A DNA stretch of 64,000 nt from Ascarosepion bandense (taxonomy: Eukaryota; Mollusca; Cephalopoda; Sepiida; Sepiidae), in contig JBBBDQ010001614.1 in assembly GCA_037127315.1 (NCBI GenBank), forward strand, positions 1,536,763-1,600,762, given 5' to 3'. The position numbers were made by a program, and so were the translations under genes. The notes under the pieces were generated by a model. The model searched no databases. It saw only the letters and a program-made list of their open reading frames with translations, and had not been told where the DNA came from. Shown here in pieces: positions 33,540 through 44,959 of the stretch. How positions within the stretch are numbered: the stretch's first letter is position 1; the number at the start of each line of letters is the position of its first letter.

Positions 33540-34360
33540 ACAGACAACTTCTCCTGAAATTGTATTTTAAAATACATTGAATTGAATTTATTCAATAAAT
33601 ACAGTAAGGATATATTTTGTTTTCACTCAAATTCTATTGAAAAAAATAATAGGGAGATATTACCAATTAACTATCACAATCTACAATACATTGTGAGTGG
33701 GTGATGTGTTTTTGATAGGATATTACAATAACCTGAGTGACATTTCCCTGCTTTTCCACTCATTCTACTGGTTTCAAATGTGATCTTTAAATTGGCTTAT
33801 TGAGACACACCTCCAGCTGTGTTTTTTGTTAAACATTAACAGAAAAAGAAGGTGAGATATTGTAAATTAGCTACAACAGAATTTAAGCTTCATATTTTAT
33901 ACTTGGAGTTTTGGGGTTTTTTTTAAGGTTAAAAAGTTGCTTGTATGCAGACATATACAGTATGAAAAAGTAAAATCATTTGTAATTCTGTTGATGGGCT
34001 CGTGTTAAAAGATCATCAATCATAGAATTTAACTCAAGTGATGGTCTTACCTACTTTTCTCTAAAATCGGCTAAGGACTGAACTTTTCTGACCTTTTCTT
34101 AGGTAGTGCGGAAAGGTGACATCTTGATTATATCATTATTTTCCATTCTAGTCATATGTCTTATTCATTTTCATTGATGCTGCAGTCAAAATTTTCAAAT
34201 GATGTGGTTTATATTGTTCTTTGTAAGTTCTCTGTGATTCTGTAGCACCAGTCAGTAGCATTTGATGAAGGTTTCATTCAATGGAAGCAAATTTAATGAT
34301 TGATTTGAAAAAGAAAAAAAAAACATGTATCTAATGGTATCTCAGCTTCTTTTTGTGTGT
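33540..34360. other. Unassigned AT-rich stretch
   Basis: Nothing recognisable apart from a weak resemblance of 34150-34270 (CTCTGTGATTCTGTAGCACC) to the 170 bp tandem repeat at 46905-47740. Confidence 0.4.
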
Positions 34361-34361
34361 A

Positions 34362-34582
34362 TACAGTAATGTGCAAAAGTATTAGGACAAGAACTATTTC
34401 ATATTTTATGAGGCATATTGACAGAAAATAAACAATTAAATTAAAGTAATTTTATTTGATTTACTCAACAAATGATTCAACATGAAAAAAATACTTGTTA
34501 CAAAATAAATTTAATATTTAGTATAATAGTCGTTAGCTTTGAAATAATAAAATAATTGTGACAATTTACCAATCGCACCAAG

Positions 34583-34590
<8 letters not shown>
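34362..34590 (+). mobile_element. Tc1-type MITE
   Basis: Starts TACAGTAATGTGCAAAAGTA, continues with the family interior, and ends GTGACAATTTACCAATCGC plus (TA)n. Confidence 0.85.
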
Positions 34591-34609
<19 letters not shown>

Positions 34610-34613
<4 letters not shown>

Positions 34614-35264
34614 TACTGTGCAAAAGTATTAGGACAAGAACTATTTTAACTTTTATGAGGCATATTGACAGAAAATAAACAATTTAATTAAAGCAATTTT
34701 ATTTGATTGACTCAACAAATGCTTTAACAAGAAAAATACTTGTTACAATATAAATTTAATATTTAGTATAATACCTTTTTGCTTGATCAGAGCCTTCATT
34801 CTGTCAGGTATTGACATAACAAGCTTCTTCAGTGTATCTTATGGTATCTCCTGTCAAGCAGCTTGTATTTGTTCTCAAAGTGTGTCTTTCGAAGTCACAT
34901 TAGATTTATCAATTCGAGGGGGGGGGATAAGAAAAATGTCAGTCATATCCAAGGATAATAGAATAATGAGTAGTTTCAAAATAACTTGTTTAATAGAAAA
35001 TAAGAAAAAATAAATATAACTTCTTTTTAATACATTTCTTTTACACCTAGTTTTAAATAGTCAATATTTGTTAGCAATTTACTTGGCTTTTCACCCTGTA
35101 TTTGAATTTCAGTAAAGTTTTTAGGAAAATCATCCCTGTCCTAATACTTTTGTTCACTACCGCTAGTGTTCAAAAGTTTTAGGACAGGGGTGATTTTAAA
35201 CTTTATTTTGATGCCTCATAAAAGATAAAATAGTTCTTGTCCTAAAATCTTAGTACAGTACTGT
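34610..35264 (-). mobile_element. Tc1-like transposon relic with transposase remnants
   Basis: Clean inverted termini TACAGTACTGTGCAAAAGTA and its reverse complement near 35245-35264. The minus strand around 34910-34760 keeps SIPDRMKAL-type C-terminal transposase sequence with several stops and a frameshift. Two facing variant termini (CCTGTCCTAATACTTTTG and AAAGTTTTAGGACAGGGG) meet around 35135-35190, as in the element at 27904. Confidence 0.82.
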
Positions 35265-35389
35265 ATATCATTCAAGGTTACTAAGCAGTTTAGGCAAATG
35301 TAACCGGGTAGGTCAAACTAGTACGTAGACATAATGAACAGTACTTGTTGTATGCAGCATCCTGAGAGGTAGGCATAGTCAACAGATGT

Positions 35390-35515
35390 AGACCAATAGT
35401 TGTAGACCTCTAGACGAAGATCTCTACTCAAACACCTGTTGACCTCTAGTGGTAGATCTATGGACATAGATCTCTAGTCGTAGACCTCTAGTCGTATAGA
35501 CATATGTATGGAGAC
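35390..35515 (+). repeat. Short minisatellite of TAGACCTCTAGTCG type
   Basis: Imperfect 12-16 bp units of GTAGACCTCTAGTCG and TAGATCTCTAG type. Unit boundaries are loose. Confidence 0.65.
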
Positions 35516-35692
35516 TTCTTTACATCCTTGTCTTCATCTGTATTTATGGCTGACACCAGCCAATCACATTACTGTGAGGCGGAACCAAGGTGTATGCATA
35601 TTCATTACATATCTATTACATCATAACTTGTACATGAACCAAGGCATGGGATGCATTCAGTGTTTTTTAATTACAAATTCTGAATTTTTATG

Positions 35693-35995
35693 ATGTGTCA
35701 TAAAAGATCTGACATTACATAACCCAACAAGAAATGGCAAGTCATAAACACACTCAAAGAATGTTGTGTTATGGCTTGTATCATGTGACAACTGGTCACC
35801 TGGACGTATAAAAGACAATGTGTGCTTAGCATGGGAGCTATCATTATCATAGACTTCGTGAAGTAATACCTACTACTACTGCGAGAAACTGTAAATATTG
35901 TATATACCTATTGGTTGTTCCACTCTGGTGATAAAGTAGTTTATCTACATTTCACTGTGCATCTCTTCATTCCATGATACCACAAACAAATTTTG
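35693..35995 (+). mobile_element. Candidate solo LTR
   Basis: About 300 bp beginning TGTGTCATAAAAG and ending CCATGATACCACA. A TATA-type promoter (CGTATAAAAGACAATG) lies about 110 bp in, and a GATAAAGTAG signal lies near the 3' side. The layout resembles a Gypsy-type LTR. I see no clear target duplication and no internal retroelement, so this is tentative. Confidence 0.35.
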
Positions 35996-36314
35996 TGTTT
36001 TTAATTTGATATGACAGTTAAGCTCCATGCATAATCTCTCAGATAAACTTGCAGAAAGCCCAATTGAAGCAATCAGTGATTGTACAGAAAATTGAACTTC
36101 CATCTACCATGATGAATGGGTGTTCTGTCAAGGAATCTTGAAGGTTTACTAGGACTTAAATTTTCCCAGGCAGAAGTGGAATTCCTATAACTGTTCCATT
36201 TCCAAAGATGCTTGATCATTTTACCATTCCAGTAAATATCTTACTCCTGCTGCTATACTCTTTCTTTACAATTACAAGATCAGGTTGGTTCATTTTATTA
36301 GTCTCATTTGTATT

Positions 36315-36775
36315 TGACTGGATTGCTATGCGTTGTCAGTTCTTCAATATGACAGTGAATGCTGGACAATATCATCAAAGATGAAGAAAAAACTTGAAGC
36401 AACTGAAATGTGGTTCTACAGAAGGATGCTGCAAATATCATGGATCAAGCATGTGAGCAATAATGAGGTCTTAGAAATGATGTAAACAAAAAGGAAATTA
36501 ATACTGAGCATCAGGAAGAGACAGCTGAAATTCCTGGGACATGCAATGAGGAAAGAAGGCTTGAAGAACCTGATACTAACAGGATAGATAGAGAGAAAGA
36601 GAGACAGGGAAAAGCAGCAGATAACATATTTGAAGGACCTAATCAGGTGGATGATGGAACAAGGGTTGCATGTTGTAACAAGAGAAGGCATGCTAAGAGC
36701 CACCAGGGATAGGGAGGCGTGGAAAACCATGATCGCCTACATCCTGAAGGGACAGGACACAGAAGAAGAAGTATC
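36315..36775 (+). pseudogene. RTE/BovB-type LINE RT C-terminus and 3' end (best preserved 3' copy)
   Basis: Reads TGLLCVVSSSI-like, then SECWTISSKMKKKLEATEMWF, YRRMLQIS, NEVLEMM, a stop, then RKRQLKFLGHAMRKEGLKN and, frame-shifted, DLIRWMMEQGLHVVTREGML and ATRDREAWKTMIAYILKGQD. This order (EMWFYRRM, SIRKRQ..FLGH, RDREAW) is that of the RTE/BovB C-terminal domain. At least two stops break it. It ends in GAAGAAGAAG and is followed at once by the 83 bp minisatellite. Domains upstream of the YGSECW region are absent. Confidence 0.87.
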
Positions 36776-37085
36776 TGACTCCTACTATTCTCTATCTTTA
36801 CAAGAGCCAGATTAGACCAGATATGGTTTGTTCATTTTAATACTCTATTAAGTGTTTCTCTCCTCTTGCTATACTCTATCCTTATATATGCCAGATTAGA
36901 TCAAATATGGTTGGCTCAGTTTATCACTCCAGTATGTATCTGACTCTCCCCACTATTCTCTATCTTTACAAGAGCCAGATCAGAGTAAATATGTTGGGTT
37001 AATTTTACCACATCATAAAGTGTCTCTCTTACCACTACTATATTCTATCCTTAAAAGTGACAGATCTGACCAAAGAAGGTTGGTT
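36775..37085 (+). repeat. ~83 bp minisatellite, block 1
   Basis: Units of CTATTCTCTATCTTTACAAG, AGCCAGATTAGACCA, ATATGGTTGGTTCATTTTA and CTCCAGTAAGTATCTGAC. The array resumes at 37715-38225, 39075-39600 and 41040-41480, interrupted by SINE insertions. Confidence 0.88.
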
Positions 37086-37091
37086 CCTTTT

Positions 37092-37288
37092 CAGTCAGTC
37101 AGTTAAGTGCCATATGTGATAAATGCTTTGGGCGATCATGTCTAGAAAGAAACATGACTGACTGGGCAGAAGATTATCCCACAGTAGGATGCCATTGCTT
37201 TCTGCGGTAGACTGGTTGCCAGCAAGGTTATAGAACCCAATCTGCTAGCCATTTAACTCATAGCTGGAGGGAGAAGAGATGGATTATA
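37092..37288 (-). mobile_element. tRNA-derived SINE (family 1), truncated half of inverted composite
   Basis: Tail CAGTCAGTCAGTTAAGTGCC at the left, then TCATGTCTAGAAAGAAACAT, GCGGTAGACTGGTTGCCAG and CATAGCTGGAGGGAGAAG. The head half is missing at the same place as in 10831-11008. Confidence 0.92.
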
Positions 37289-37314
37289 TTACATTATTAT
37301 ATTAAGTATAATTA

Positions 37315-37368
37315 GTAGGGGATCAGTTTATTACTTAATAACAATAAAAAACAGATCCCCCACTTTAT
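37315..37368. repeat. ~54 bp foldback element, copy 5
   Basis: GTAGGGGATCAGTTTATTAC pairs with AACAGATCCCCCACTTTAT. It lies between the two halves of the inverted SINE composite. Confidence 0.9.
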
Positions 37369-37408
37369 GCCCAGTACAAATTTTAATTATGTTTACAACT
37401 ATTATATT

Positions 37409-37710
37409 CAGTCAGTCAGTCAGGTAAGTGCTATACCTGATACATGCTTTGGGTGAACATGTCTCAGAAGAGACATGACTGACTGGGCAGAAGATTATTC
37501 TGCAGTAGGTTGCCATTGCTTTCTGTGGTAGACTGGTTGCCAGCCAGGACTATAGAACCCAATCTCTCCTATTATTTAATCAATAACTGGAGGGAAGAGA
37601 TGGATTAATACCTTTCCCAAGGATATTTGTGCATAAGTGAATGCAGGGAATTCAATTGGAATTTGAACTCGGCTCCCCGATTTCTATTTTTAAGCCGATA
37701 TCCACTGCAC
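37409..37710 (-). mobile_element. tRNA-derived SINE (family 1), full half of inverted composite
   Basis: CAGTCAGTCAGTCAGGTAAG at the left and head CCGATATCCACTGCAC at the right. Together with 37092-37288 and the linker it is the mirror image of the composites at 10389 and 51549. It is inserted in the 83 bp minisatellite. Confidence 0.93.
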
Positions 37711-37714
37711 ATCC

Positions 37715-38225
37715 CTTTTGCCAAACTCAAAAGTATTTTCCTCACTTTGCTATTTTCTATATTTACTTGTGCCAAATCAGAAAAAATATGGTTGATTCAT
37801 TTTACCGCTCCAGTTTTCTTCCCTCGTTGTACTCTGTTCCTACAAGTCAAAGACAAGACCAAATAAGGTCGGTTAATTTGACCACAGTAAGTATCTTACA
37901 TTTTACAAATTTATTAAGTATACCTCCCTCCCTGCTATATTCTGTCTTTACAAGTACTAGTTCACACAAAAAATGTTGGTACATTTTACCACTTTAGTAA
38001 GAACCTGTCTCCTACTGCTGTAATCTACCTCTATAAATGTCAGATCAGACCCAATATGGTTGGTTCATTTTAGTATTGTAGAAAGTATCACCTGTTATTC
38101 TCTATCTATACAAGAGACAGATCAGAGTAAATATGGTTGGTTCATTTTACTGCTACTTAGTAAGTATTTGACTCTCTCAGTTATTCTCTATTTTTAAAAG
38201 AGCCAGATCATACTACATATGGTTG
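37715..38225 (+). repeat. ~83 bp minisatellite, block 2
   Basis: Six or so diverged units with ATTTTACCACT, ATTCTCTATCT and GTGCCAAATCAGA blocks. Overlapping short frames have no domain. Confidence 0.85.
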
Positions 38226-38227
38226 GT

Positions 38228-38525
38228 CAGATATTTACATTATTTGGACTATTGTCCTCATCTTTGTTGCCATTTGTACGACGTCTCTGGCCTTCTTCAG
38301 GTGATAGGACTTTCAAACCAAACCCTTTATTATAATCACTGGAGTATATTGTCCTTATTCCTTGCATAAAGCATCAATTGGAAGTCATGAGTTATCTCCC
38401 TCTAACCCTGCAAGTTACTTGTTCACCACTGCTGCAGCCTGGTATTAGACTCACAACTCTTTGTGTCAAGTCACAGGAACTAAACAATGTCTATATCCAC
38501 TAGGCCATGTGTCCTTAAGTACAAG
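38228..38525 (-). mobile_element. SINE-like family 2, copy 2
   Basis: TTTGGACTATTGTCCTCATC, GGCCTTCTTCAGGTGATAGG, GTCATGAGTTATCTCCCTC, CTCACAACTCTTTGTGTCAA and CCACTAGGCCATGTGTCC. The minus-strand head GGACACATGGCCTAGTGGAT has a tRNA A-box-like GGCCTAGTGGAT. A B-box-like GAGTCTAATACC lies about 60 bases further in. Confidence 0.75.
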
Positions 38526-38544
38526 AACAACTAAATTTTTTAGA

Positions 38545-38845
38545 CATAGTAGATATCAACACAAAATAAGAGATCAGGGTGCTAAGTTTGAATTCCAGTT
38601 GAATTCTTTGCATTCACTTATGCACAAATATCCTTGGGAAAGGTATTAATCCATCTCTTCCCTCCAGTTATTGATTAAATAATAGGAGAGATTGGGTTCT
38701 ATAGTCCTGGCTGGCAAACAGTCTACCGCAGAAAGCAATGGCAACCTACTGTGGGATAATCTTCTGCCTAGTCAGTCATGTCTCTTTCAAGACATGATTG
38801 CCCAAAGCATATATCATGTGTGGCACTTAGCTGACCAATAAACCC
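38545..38845 (+). mobile_element. tRNA-derived SINE (family 1)
   Basis: AGTTTGAATTCCAGTTGAAT through GGCAACCTACTGTGGGATAA to GGCACTTAGCTGACCA. The head is eroded. Confidence 0.9.
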
Positions 38846-38866
38846 AATGTCCAGTAACCATTTTTT

Positions 38867-39080
38867 CTTTTAAAAATGTCATACAAATGACAACAAAGAT
38901 GAGGACAATAATCCGAATAATGTAAATACTGTAAATACTACCTCATCTCAGAAATATAGACAAATAGAATGATCTATTATTAAACATCGTCCAAATGGCA
39001 ACAAAGATGATGACAACAGTCTGAATAATGTAAATACTGTAAATACTACCTCATCTCAGAAATATAGACAAATGGTTGAT
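38867..39080 (+). repeat. Family 2 tail, two tandem copies
   Basis: GACAACAAAGATGAGGACAA with TCCGAATAATGTAAATACTG and CTCATCTCAGAAATATAGAC occurs twice, at about 38885 and 39000. It is the inverse of the tails at 46150-46440. Confidence 0.82.
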
Positions 39081-39600
39081 TCCTTTTACCACTTAAGTAA
39101 GTGTCTGTTTTTCCCTGCTATATTCTATCTTTTCAAGAACCCGATCAGACCAAATAAGGTAGGTCCATTTTATCACTCCAGTAAGTATCTAACTCACTTT
39201 GCTATACTCTATCTTTAGAAATGCCAGTCCAAACCAAGTATGGTTCATTCATTTTACCACTCCAGAAAGTGTCTCTCTTTCTATCTTATACTCAATCTTT
39301 CCAAGTGCCTTCTCAGACAATATAAGATTGTTACATTTTAACACACCAGTAAGTATCTAACTACCCATGTTATACTCTATCTACAAGTGTCAGATCACGC
39401 CAGATAATGTTGATACAGTTTAGTATTCAAGAAAGTATCTCACTCCCCTTTCAATTCTCTATCTTTACAACAGATAAATCAAAGCAAATATAGTTTGCTG
39501 ATTTTACCTCTCCAGTAAGTATCTCTCCCAAGTGCTGTACTCTGTCTCTACAAGCACAAAACCAGACCAAATATGACTCATTCATTCTGTGTTTCTTTCC
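39080..39600 (+). repeat. ~83 bp minisatellite, block 3
   Basis: Continuation of the same unit with ATTTTACCACTCCAGTAAGT. It grades into the 34 bp array at about 39585. Confidence 0.85.
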
Positions 39601-41040
39601 ATTCATTTTACCACTCCAATACCTGTTTCTTTCCATTCATTTTACCACTCTAGTGCATCTCTCTTTCCCTTCATTTTACTACTCCAATACCTGTTTCTTT
39701 CCATTCATTTTACCACTCCAGTACATCTCTCTTTCTATTCATTTTACCACTCCAATATGTGTTTCTTTCCTTTCATGTTACCACTAGAGTACATGTCTCT
39801 TTCCCTTCATTTTACCACTCCAGTACATGTCCATTTCCATCCATTTTACCACTCCTGTATGTGTCTCTTTCTATTCATTTTACCACTCCAGTACATCTCA
39901 ATTTCTATTCATTTTACCACTCCAGTATGTGTCTCCATCTATTCATTTTACCACTCCAGTACGCATCTCTTTCTATCCATTTTACCGCTCAAGTAGATGT
40001 CTATTTTCATTCATTTTACTGCTCAAGTATCTGTCTTTTTCCATTCATTTTACCACTCCAGTACATGTCTCTATCCATTCATTTTACCTTTCCAGTAAAT
40101 GTCTCTTTCCATTCATCCTACCACAAAAGTACATGTCTCTTTCCATCCATTTTACCAGTTCAGTACGGGTCTCTTTTCATCCATTTTACCACTCCAGTAC
40201 ATCTCTCATTCCATTCATTTTACTGCTTCAGTAAGTGTTTCTTTCCATTCATTTCATCACTTCAATATGTGTCTATTTCCATTCATTTTACTCATCAAGT
40301 ACGTCTCTTTTTCTATCCTTTTTACCGCTCAAGTAGATGTCTATTTCCATTCATTTTACTGCTCAAGTACATGTCTCTTTCCATCCATTTTACCACTCCA
40401 GTATGTGTCTGTATTCATTCATTTTACCACTCCAGTACATCTTTCTTTTCATCCATTTTACCACTCCAGTACGTGTCTCTTTCCATCCATTTTACCACTC
40501 AAGGAGATGTCTATTTCCATTCATTTTACCTTACCACTCCAGTATGTGTCTCTATCCATTCATTTTACCACTCCAGTACATTTCTCATTCCATTCATTTT
40601 ACCACTCCAATATGTGTCTCTTTCCATTCATTTAACCACTCCAGTATGTGTCTTTATCCATTCATTTTACCACTCCAGTACATTTCTCATTCCATTCATT
40701 TAACCACTCCAGGACATGTCTCTTTCCATCCATTTTACCACTCCAGTACGTTTCTCTATCCATTCATTTTACCACTCCAATATGTGTCTCTTTCCATTCA
40801 TTTAACCACTCCAGTATGTGTCTTTATCCATTCATTTTACCACTCCAGTACATTTCTCATTCCATTCATTTAACCACTCCAGGACATGTCTCTTTCTATC
40901 CATTTTACCACTCCAGTACGTTTCTCTATCCATTCATTTTACCACTCCAGTATGTGTCTCTTTCCATTCATTTTACCATTTCATCACTTCAGTACATGTC
41001 TCTTTCTACTCTTTTTACTACTCCAGTACATTTCTCCTTC
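39585..41040 (+). repeat. 34 bp minisatellite, about 43 copies
   Basis: Unit TTTCCATTCATTTTACCACT + CCAGTACATGTCTC, i.e. 34 bp (occasionally shorter or longer). It shares TTCATTTTACCACTCCAGTA with the 83 bp unit on both sides, so it is a sub-amplification of part of that unit. Because 34 is not a multiple of 3, all three forward frames stay open for long stretches with the same repeated peptide (YHSST.LFPFILPLQY type). This gives frames of up to 314 codons that I regard as non-coding. Confidence 0.95.
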
Positions 41041-41485
41041 CCCCTGCTATATTCTCTCTTCACAAGAGCCAGATCCGACCAAATAATGTTTGTTCATTTT
41101 ACCGCTCCAGTAAGTGACAGTCTTCCAACTGCTATATTCTATTTTACAAGCACAAGATCAGGCCAGATATAGTTGGTTCATTTTACCACTTCATTCTCTC
41201 CCCAGCCTTCTATACTATCTTTATAAAAGCCAGATCAGATCAAATATGTCTGTTTCATGTTACCACTGCAGTAAGTATCTGACTCCACCTACTATACACT
41301 ATCTCTTTAATTCCATATTTGACCCAATATGGTTGGTTCATTTTACCACTGTATTAAGTGTCTCATTCTCCCTCCTATACTCTTTATTTACAAGAGCCAG
41401 ATCAGATGAAATATGATTGTTTCATTTTACCACTGTATTATATATCTGACTTCACCTGCTATGCACTATCTTTATAAAAGCCAGT
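41040..41485 (+). repeat. ~83 bp minisatellite, block 4
   Basis: CTGCTATATTCTCTC, AAGAGCCAGATCCGACCAAA and TTCATTTTACCGCTCCAG type units resume after the 34 bp array. Confidence 0.87.
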
Positions 41486-41489
41486 TTTT

Positions 41490-41880
41490 TTATAGTTAAT
41501 ATCAGTAGTTCTGATTTTTTATCAACCAGTCAAAATCTTTAATTAGTAAAGTCATTATATTTATCAACCAATAAAATATTTCTTAATGCCAATGTCAGTA
41601 TATTAGTTTTTCTCAACCAATCACAATCAGTATTTCTGTTTTTCTCGAACACTAAAACAGTTCTTATTGCTGATGTTAGTATTTGTGCTTTAACCAATCA
41701 AAATGCCAACTAATGGTATAATGAGTATTTTATCCAAATCAGTCAAAAATGTCTTATTACTAAAGTCAATATTTTTGCTTTAACCAATCAAAATGCCAAT
41801 TACTGGTATAGTCAGTATTTTATCCAAAAATAACTTATTGCCAGAGTCAGTATTTGTCCACGAATAAAGTCAAGACAAAT
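41490..41880 (+). repeat. Degenerate repeat of AACCAATCAAAATGCC type
   Basis: Loose ~50-80 bp units with GTCAGTATTTTTGCTT, TTAACCAATCAAAATGCCAA and TTTTATCCAAA. It is a diverged tandem repeat. 41880-42640 beyond it holds nothing recognisable. Confidence 0.65.
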
Positions 41881-42639
41881 GATTTATCATTCAGATCAAA
41901 AAAGAAAAGATTGCTTTAGTCTTTTCTTTCATAATATTTTTCCTTTTATTGAAAAGATTCTTTTGACAACGCATTTGTTAAGATGAACAAAAAAGTTTTC
42001 AAATTTCTTTACATTTCCAATCGCCAACAACTTCATTAACCTTTTAAGCAGCTTGACATAAGATAACAACCTAAAAGTCGAGGTTTTATCACATAAATAA
42101 CTCATCAATGATATGCCATGGATGTTTATGGCAAATGTTTATTGGTTTTGAAGGAGTCATTTCAGGGCGTGTTGGTAGAAAGAGAGAAAATCTTTTACTT
42201 CCCTTAAAAGAATGGAAAATGAAAATATTTAACTTGGGGTGGCATTTTGGGTCTGCATGAATAAATCTGAGAATTGTGATTCCATTAAGATAGAAGAAGT
42301 TCAGAACTTTCTGCTATGCATTATGCTCTTTAATAAACATCTGAAATTCAATGTTTGGCTTTCCAAAATTTCTAAGAGATTTTACATTAGACTTTTTCAA
42401 ATGAAAATATGATCATGACTCATGCTGGAGAAAGAAAGAAAAAGTCATAAAAAATCTATTTACTTTCATGTTAATAATACAGGTTGCATTTGCAAGAAAA
42501 ATTTGTAAATTAAAGCAAAAAATATAAGCAAATAAACATCATTTGTACAAAAATATTTTAACATTATAAAGTTTTCTTCAGTTACGTAACTAAAGAAACA
42601 CCCAGAATGTTAAAAATAAACAGTTATTTTACCATAAAA

Positions 42640-43340
42640 ATCTGCTGGAAATTATAATAAACAGAAAAATTTCTTGGAAATTATTTTACCATAAAAACTT
42701 ATTGTAAATTATTTTACTATAAAAATCTATTGGAAATTATTTTAATATAGAAATTTATTGGAAATTATTTTAATACAGAAATTTCTTGGAAATTATTTTA
42801 CCATAAAAACTTATTGGAAATTATTTTACTATAAAAATCTATTGGAAATTATTTTAATAGAGAAATTTATTGGAAATTATTTTAATACTGAAATTTCTTG
42901 GAAATTATTTTACCATAAAAACTTATTGGAAATTATTTTACTATAAAAATCTATTGGAAATTATTTTAATATAGAAATTTATTGGAAATTATTTTAATAT
43001 AGAAATTTATTGGAAATTATTTTAATATAGAAATTTGTTGAAAATTATTTTACCATAAAAGCTTATTGGAAATTATCTTACTATAAAAATCTATTGAAAA
43101 TTATTTTAATATCGAAATTTGTTGGAAATTATTTTACCATAAAAGTTTATTGGAAATTATCTTACTATAAAAATCTATTGAAAATTATTTTAATATAGAA
43201 ATTTATTGGAAATTATTTTAATTTAGAAATTTATTGGATATTATTTTACCATAAAAGTTTATTGGAAATTATCTTACTATAAAAATCTATGGGAAATTAT
43301 TTTAATTTAGAAATTTATTGGAAATTATTTTAGCAAAGAA
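42640..43340 (+). repeat. ~29 bp AT-rich minisatellite, about 24 copies
   Basis: Units of TTGGAAATTATTTTACTATA + AAAATCTA or with ATAGAAATT. Four unit types (ACCATAAAAACTT, ACTATAAAAATCT, ATATAGAAATT, ATACAGAAATTTC) follow one another in a recurring order, giving a higher-order period of about 120 bp. Diverged relatives continue to about 43720. Confidence 0.93.
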
Positions 43341-43738
43341 ATTCACTAGAAATGATGTTGTTATGAAAATATAAAAAATATTTTTCTATAGAATTTACTG
43401 AAGATTAGTTAATGATATCATATATTATTTTACTCTAGATCTATTAGTGATTATTTTACTAAAGAGTTATTTAGGGATTCTTTTACTATAGGAAGGTATT
43501 ACAAATTACCTACGTATAAAATTTGTTGAAAATGATTTTGTGATAGAAAGAAATTGTAAACTATTTTACTACAGCATCCTTTGGAAACTATTTTACTGTA
43601 GGAATTAACTGTAAATTATTTTACTAAATTCATTTGAAATTATTTTACTATATAATTTAATTGTTAGAATATGGTACTATCAAATTCATTACGAATGATT
43701 TTACTATAAAAATCAACTTCCCATCTAAGACATATAGG

Positions 43739-43923
43739 TACACTACCGGCCATAATTATTAGGCCACTCCAGTTTTTTAATAGAAATGATGTATTTCATA
43801 TTATTTTTAATATTTATTGCCAGGTGGATAATTCTAAATGAAAATAGAATGGTTCTTTTGCTATTATTACTTTGTAAAATTTTACAAGGCAAGTAGCGAC
43901 AATTTACCCATCGCACTCTGTAG

Positions 43924-43983
<60 letters not shown>

Positions 43984-44148
43984 CTACCGGCCATAATTAT
44001 TAGGACATCCCAGTTTTTTAAAGAAATGATGTATTCCATACTATATTTAAGTGGATAATTCCAAATGAAAATAGAATGGTTCTTTTGCTATTATTACTTT
44101 GTAAAATTTTACAAGGCAAGTAGCGACAATTTACCCATCGCACTCTGT

Positions 44149-44196
<48 letters not shown>

Positions 44197-44366
44197 TACC
44201 AGCCATAATTAATAAGCCATCCCAGTTTTTTTTATAAAGAAAATATGTATTCCATACTATTTTTAAGTGGATAATTCTGAATGAAAATAGAATGGTTCTT
44301 TTGATTTTATTACTTTGCAAAATTTTACAAAGCAAATAGCGACAATTTACCCATCGCGCCCTGTAG

Positions 44367-44414
<48 letters not shown>

Positions 44415-44810
44415 CTACCGGCCATAATTATTAGGACATCCCAGTTTTTTAAAGAAATGATGTATTCCATACTATATTTAAGTGGATAATTCCAAATGAA
44501 AATAGAATGGTTCTTTTGTTATTACTTTGCAAAATTTTACAAGACAAGGAAGCAAAGATAAACTCATCTGAATCACCCTAATTTTTTTTTCATTCTATTC
44601 ATTGATGAAACTGCAATATTGGTAATTATTAAATATTTATAAATTCATTTGATGCACATTTTATTATGATTTTATTATTTACAAAAGAACAATTTTATTT
44701 TCATTTATAATTATTCACTTGGTAATAAATACTAAAAAATACACTATGAAATACACCATTTTTTAAAATCACTGGGGTGGCCTAATAATTATGGCGGGTA
44801 GTGTAGATGT
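43739..44810. mobile_element. Tc1/mariner-like family 2 element with internally amplified 5' ends
   Basis: Outer termini TACACTACCGGCCATAATTA (43739) and, inverted, TAATTATGGCGGGTAGTGTA (ends about 44809) are flanked by TA. Further 5' termini start near 43984, 44198 and 44413, each followed by CAGTTTTTT, GAAAATAGAATGGTTCTTTT and GCGACAATTTACCCATCGC plus (TA)n. There is thus one right terminus and four left termini. No transposase is present. TA target and terminal form suggest the Tc1/mariner group, but this is inferred. Confidence 0.82.
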
Positions 44811-44959
44811 CTCAACATTGAAGCAAGCAAGCTCACAAATAATATCTTCCCAAAATTCACAAAGATGGTATTCCACTCAGGTAAATTGTTATCTGCTAAG
44901 TCTCTGTGTGTTACCATCTGTGTTGCTTTCTTGTGGATATAATCGATTTATTTATAGAA

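Noticed and set aside
39589..41416. Long overlapping forward frames (up to 314 codons) with a periodic YHSST-type peptide
   Set aside because: They track a 34 bp minisatellite that is open in all three frames. There is no domain, start context or codon bias beyond the repeat.
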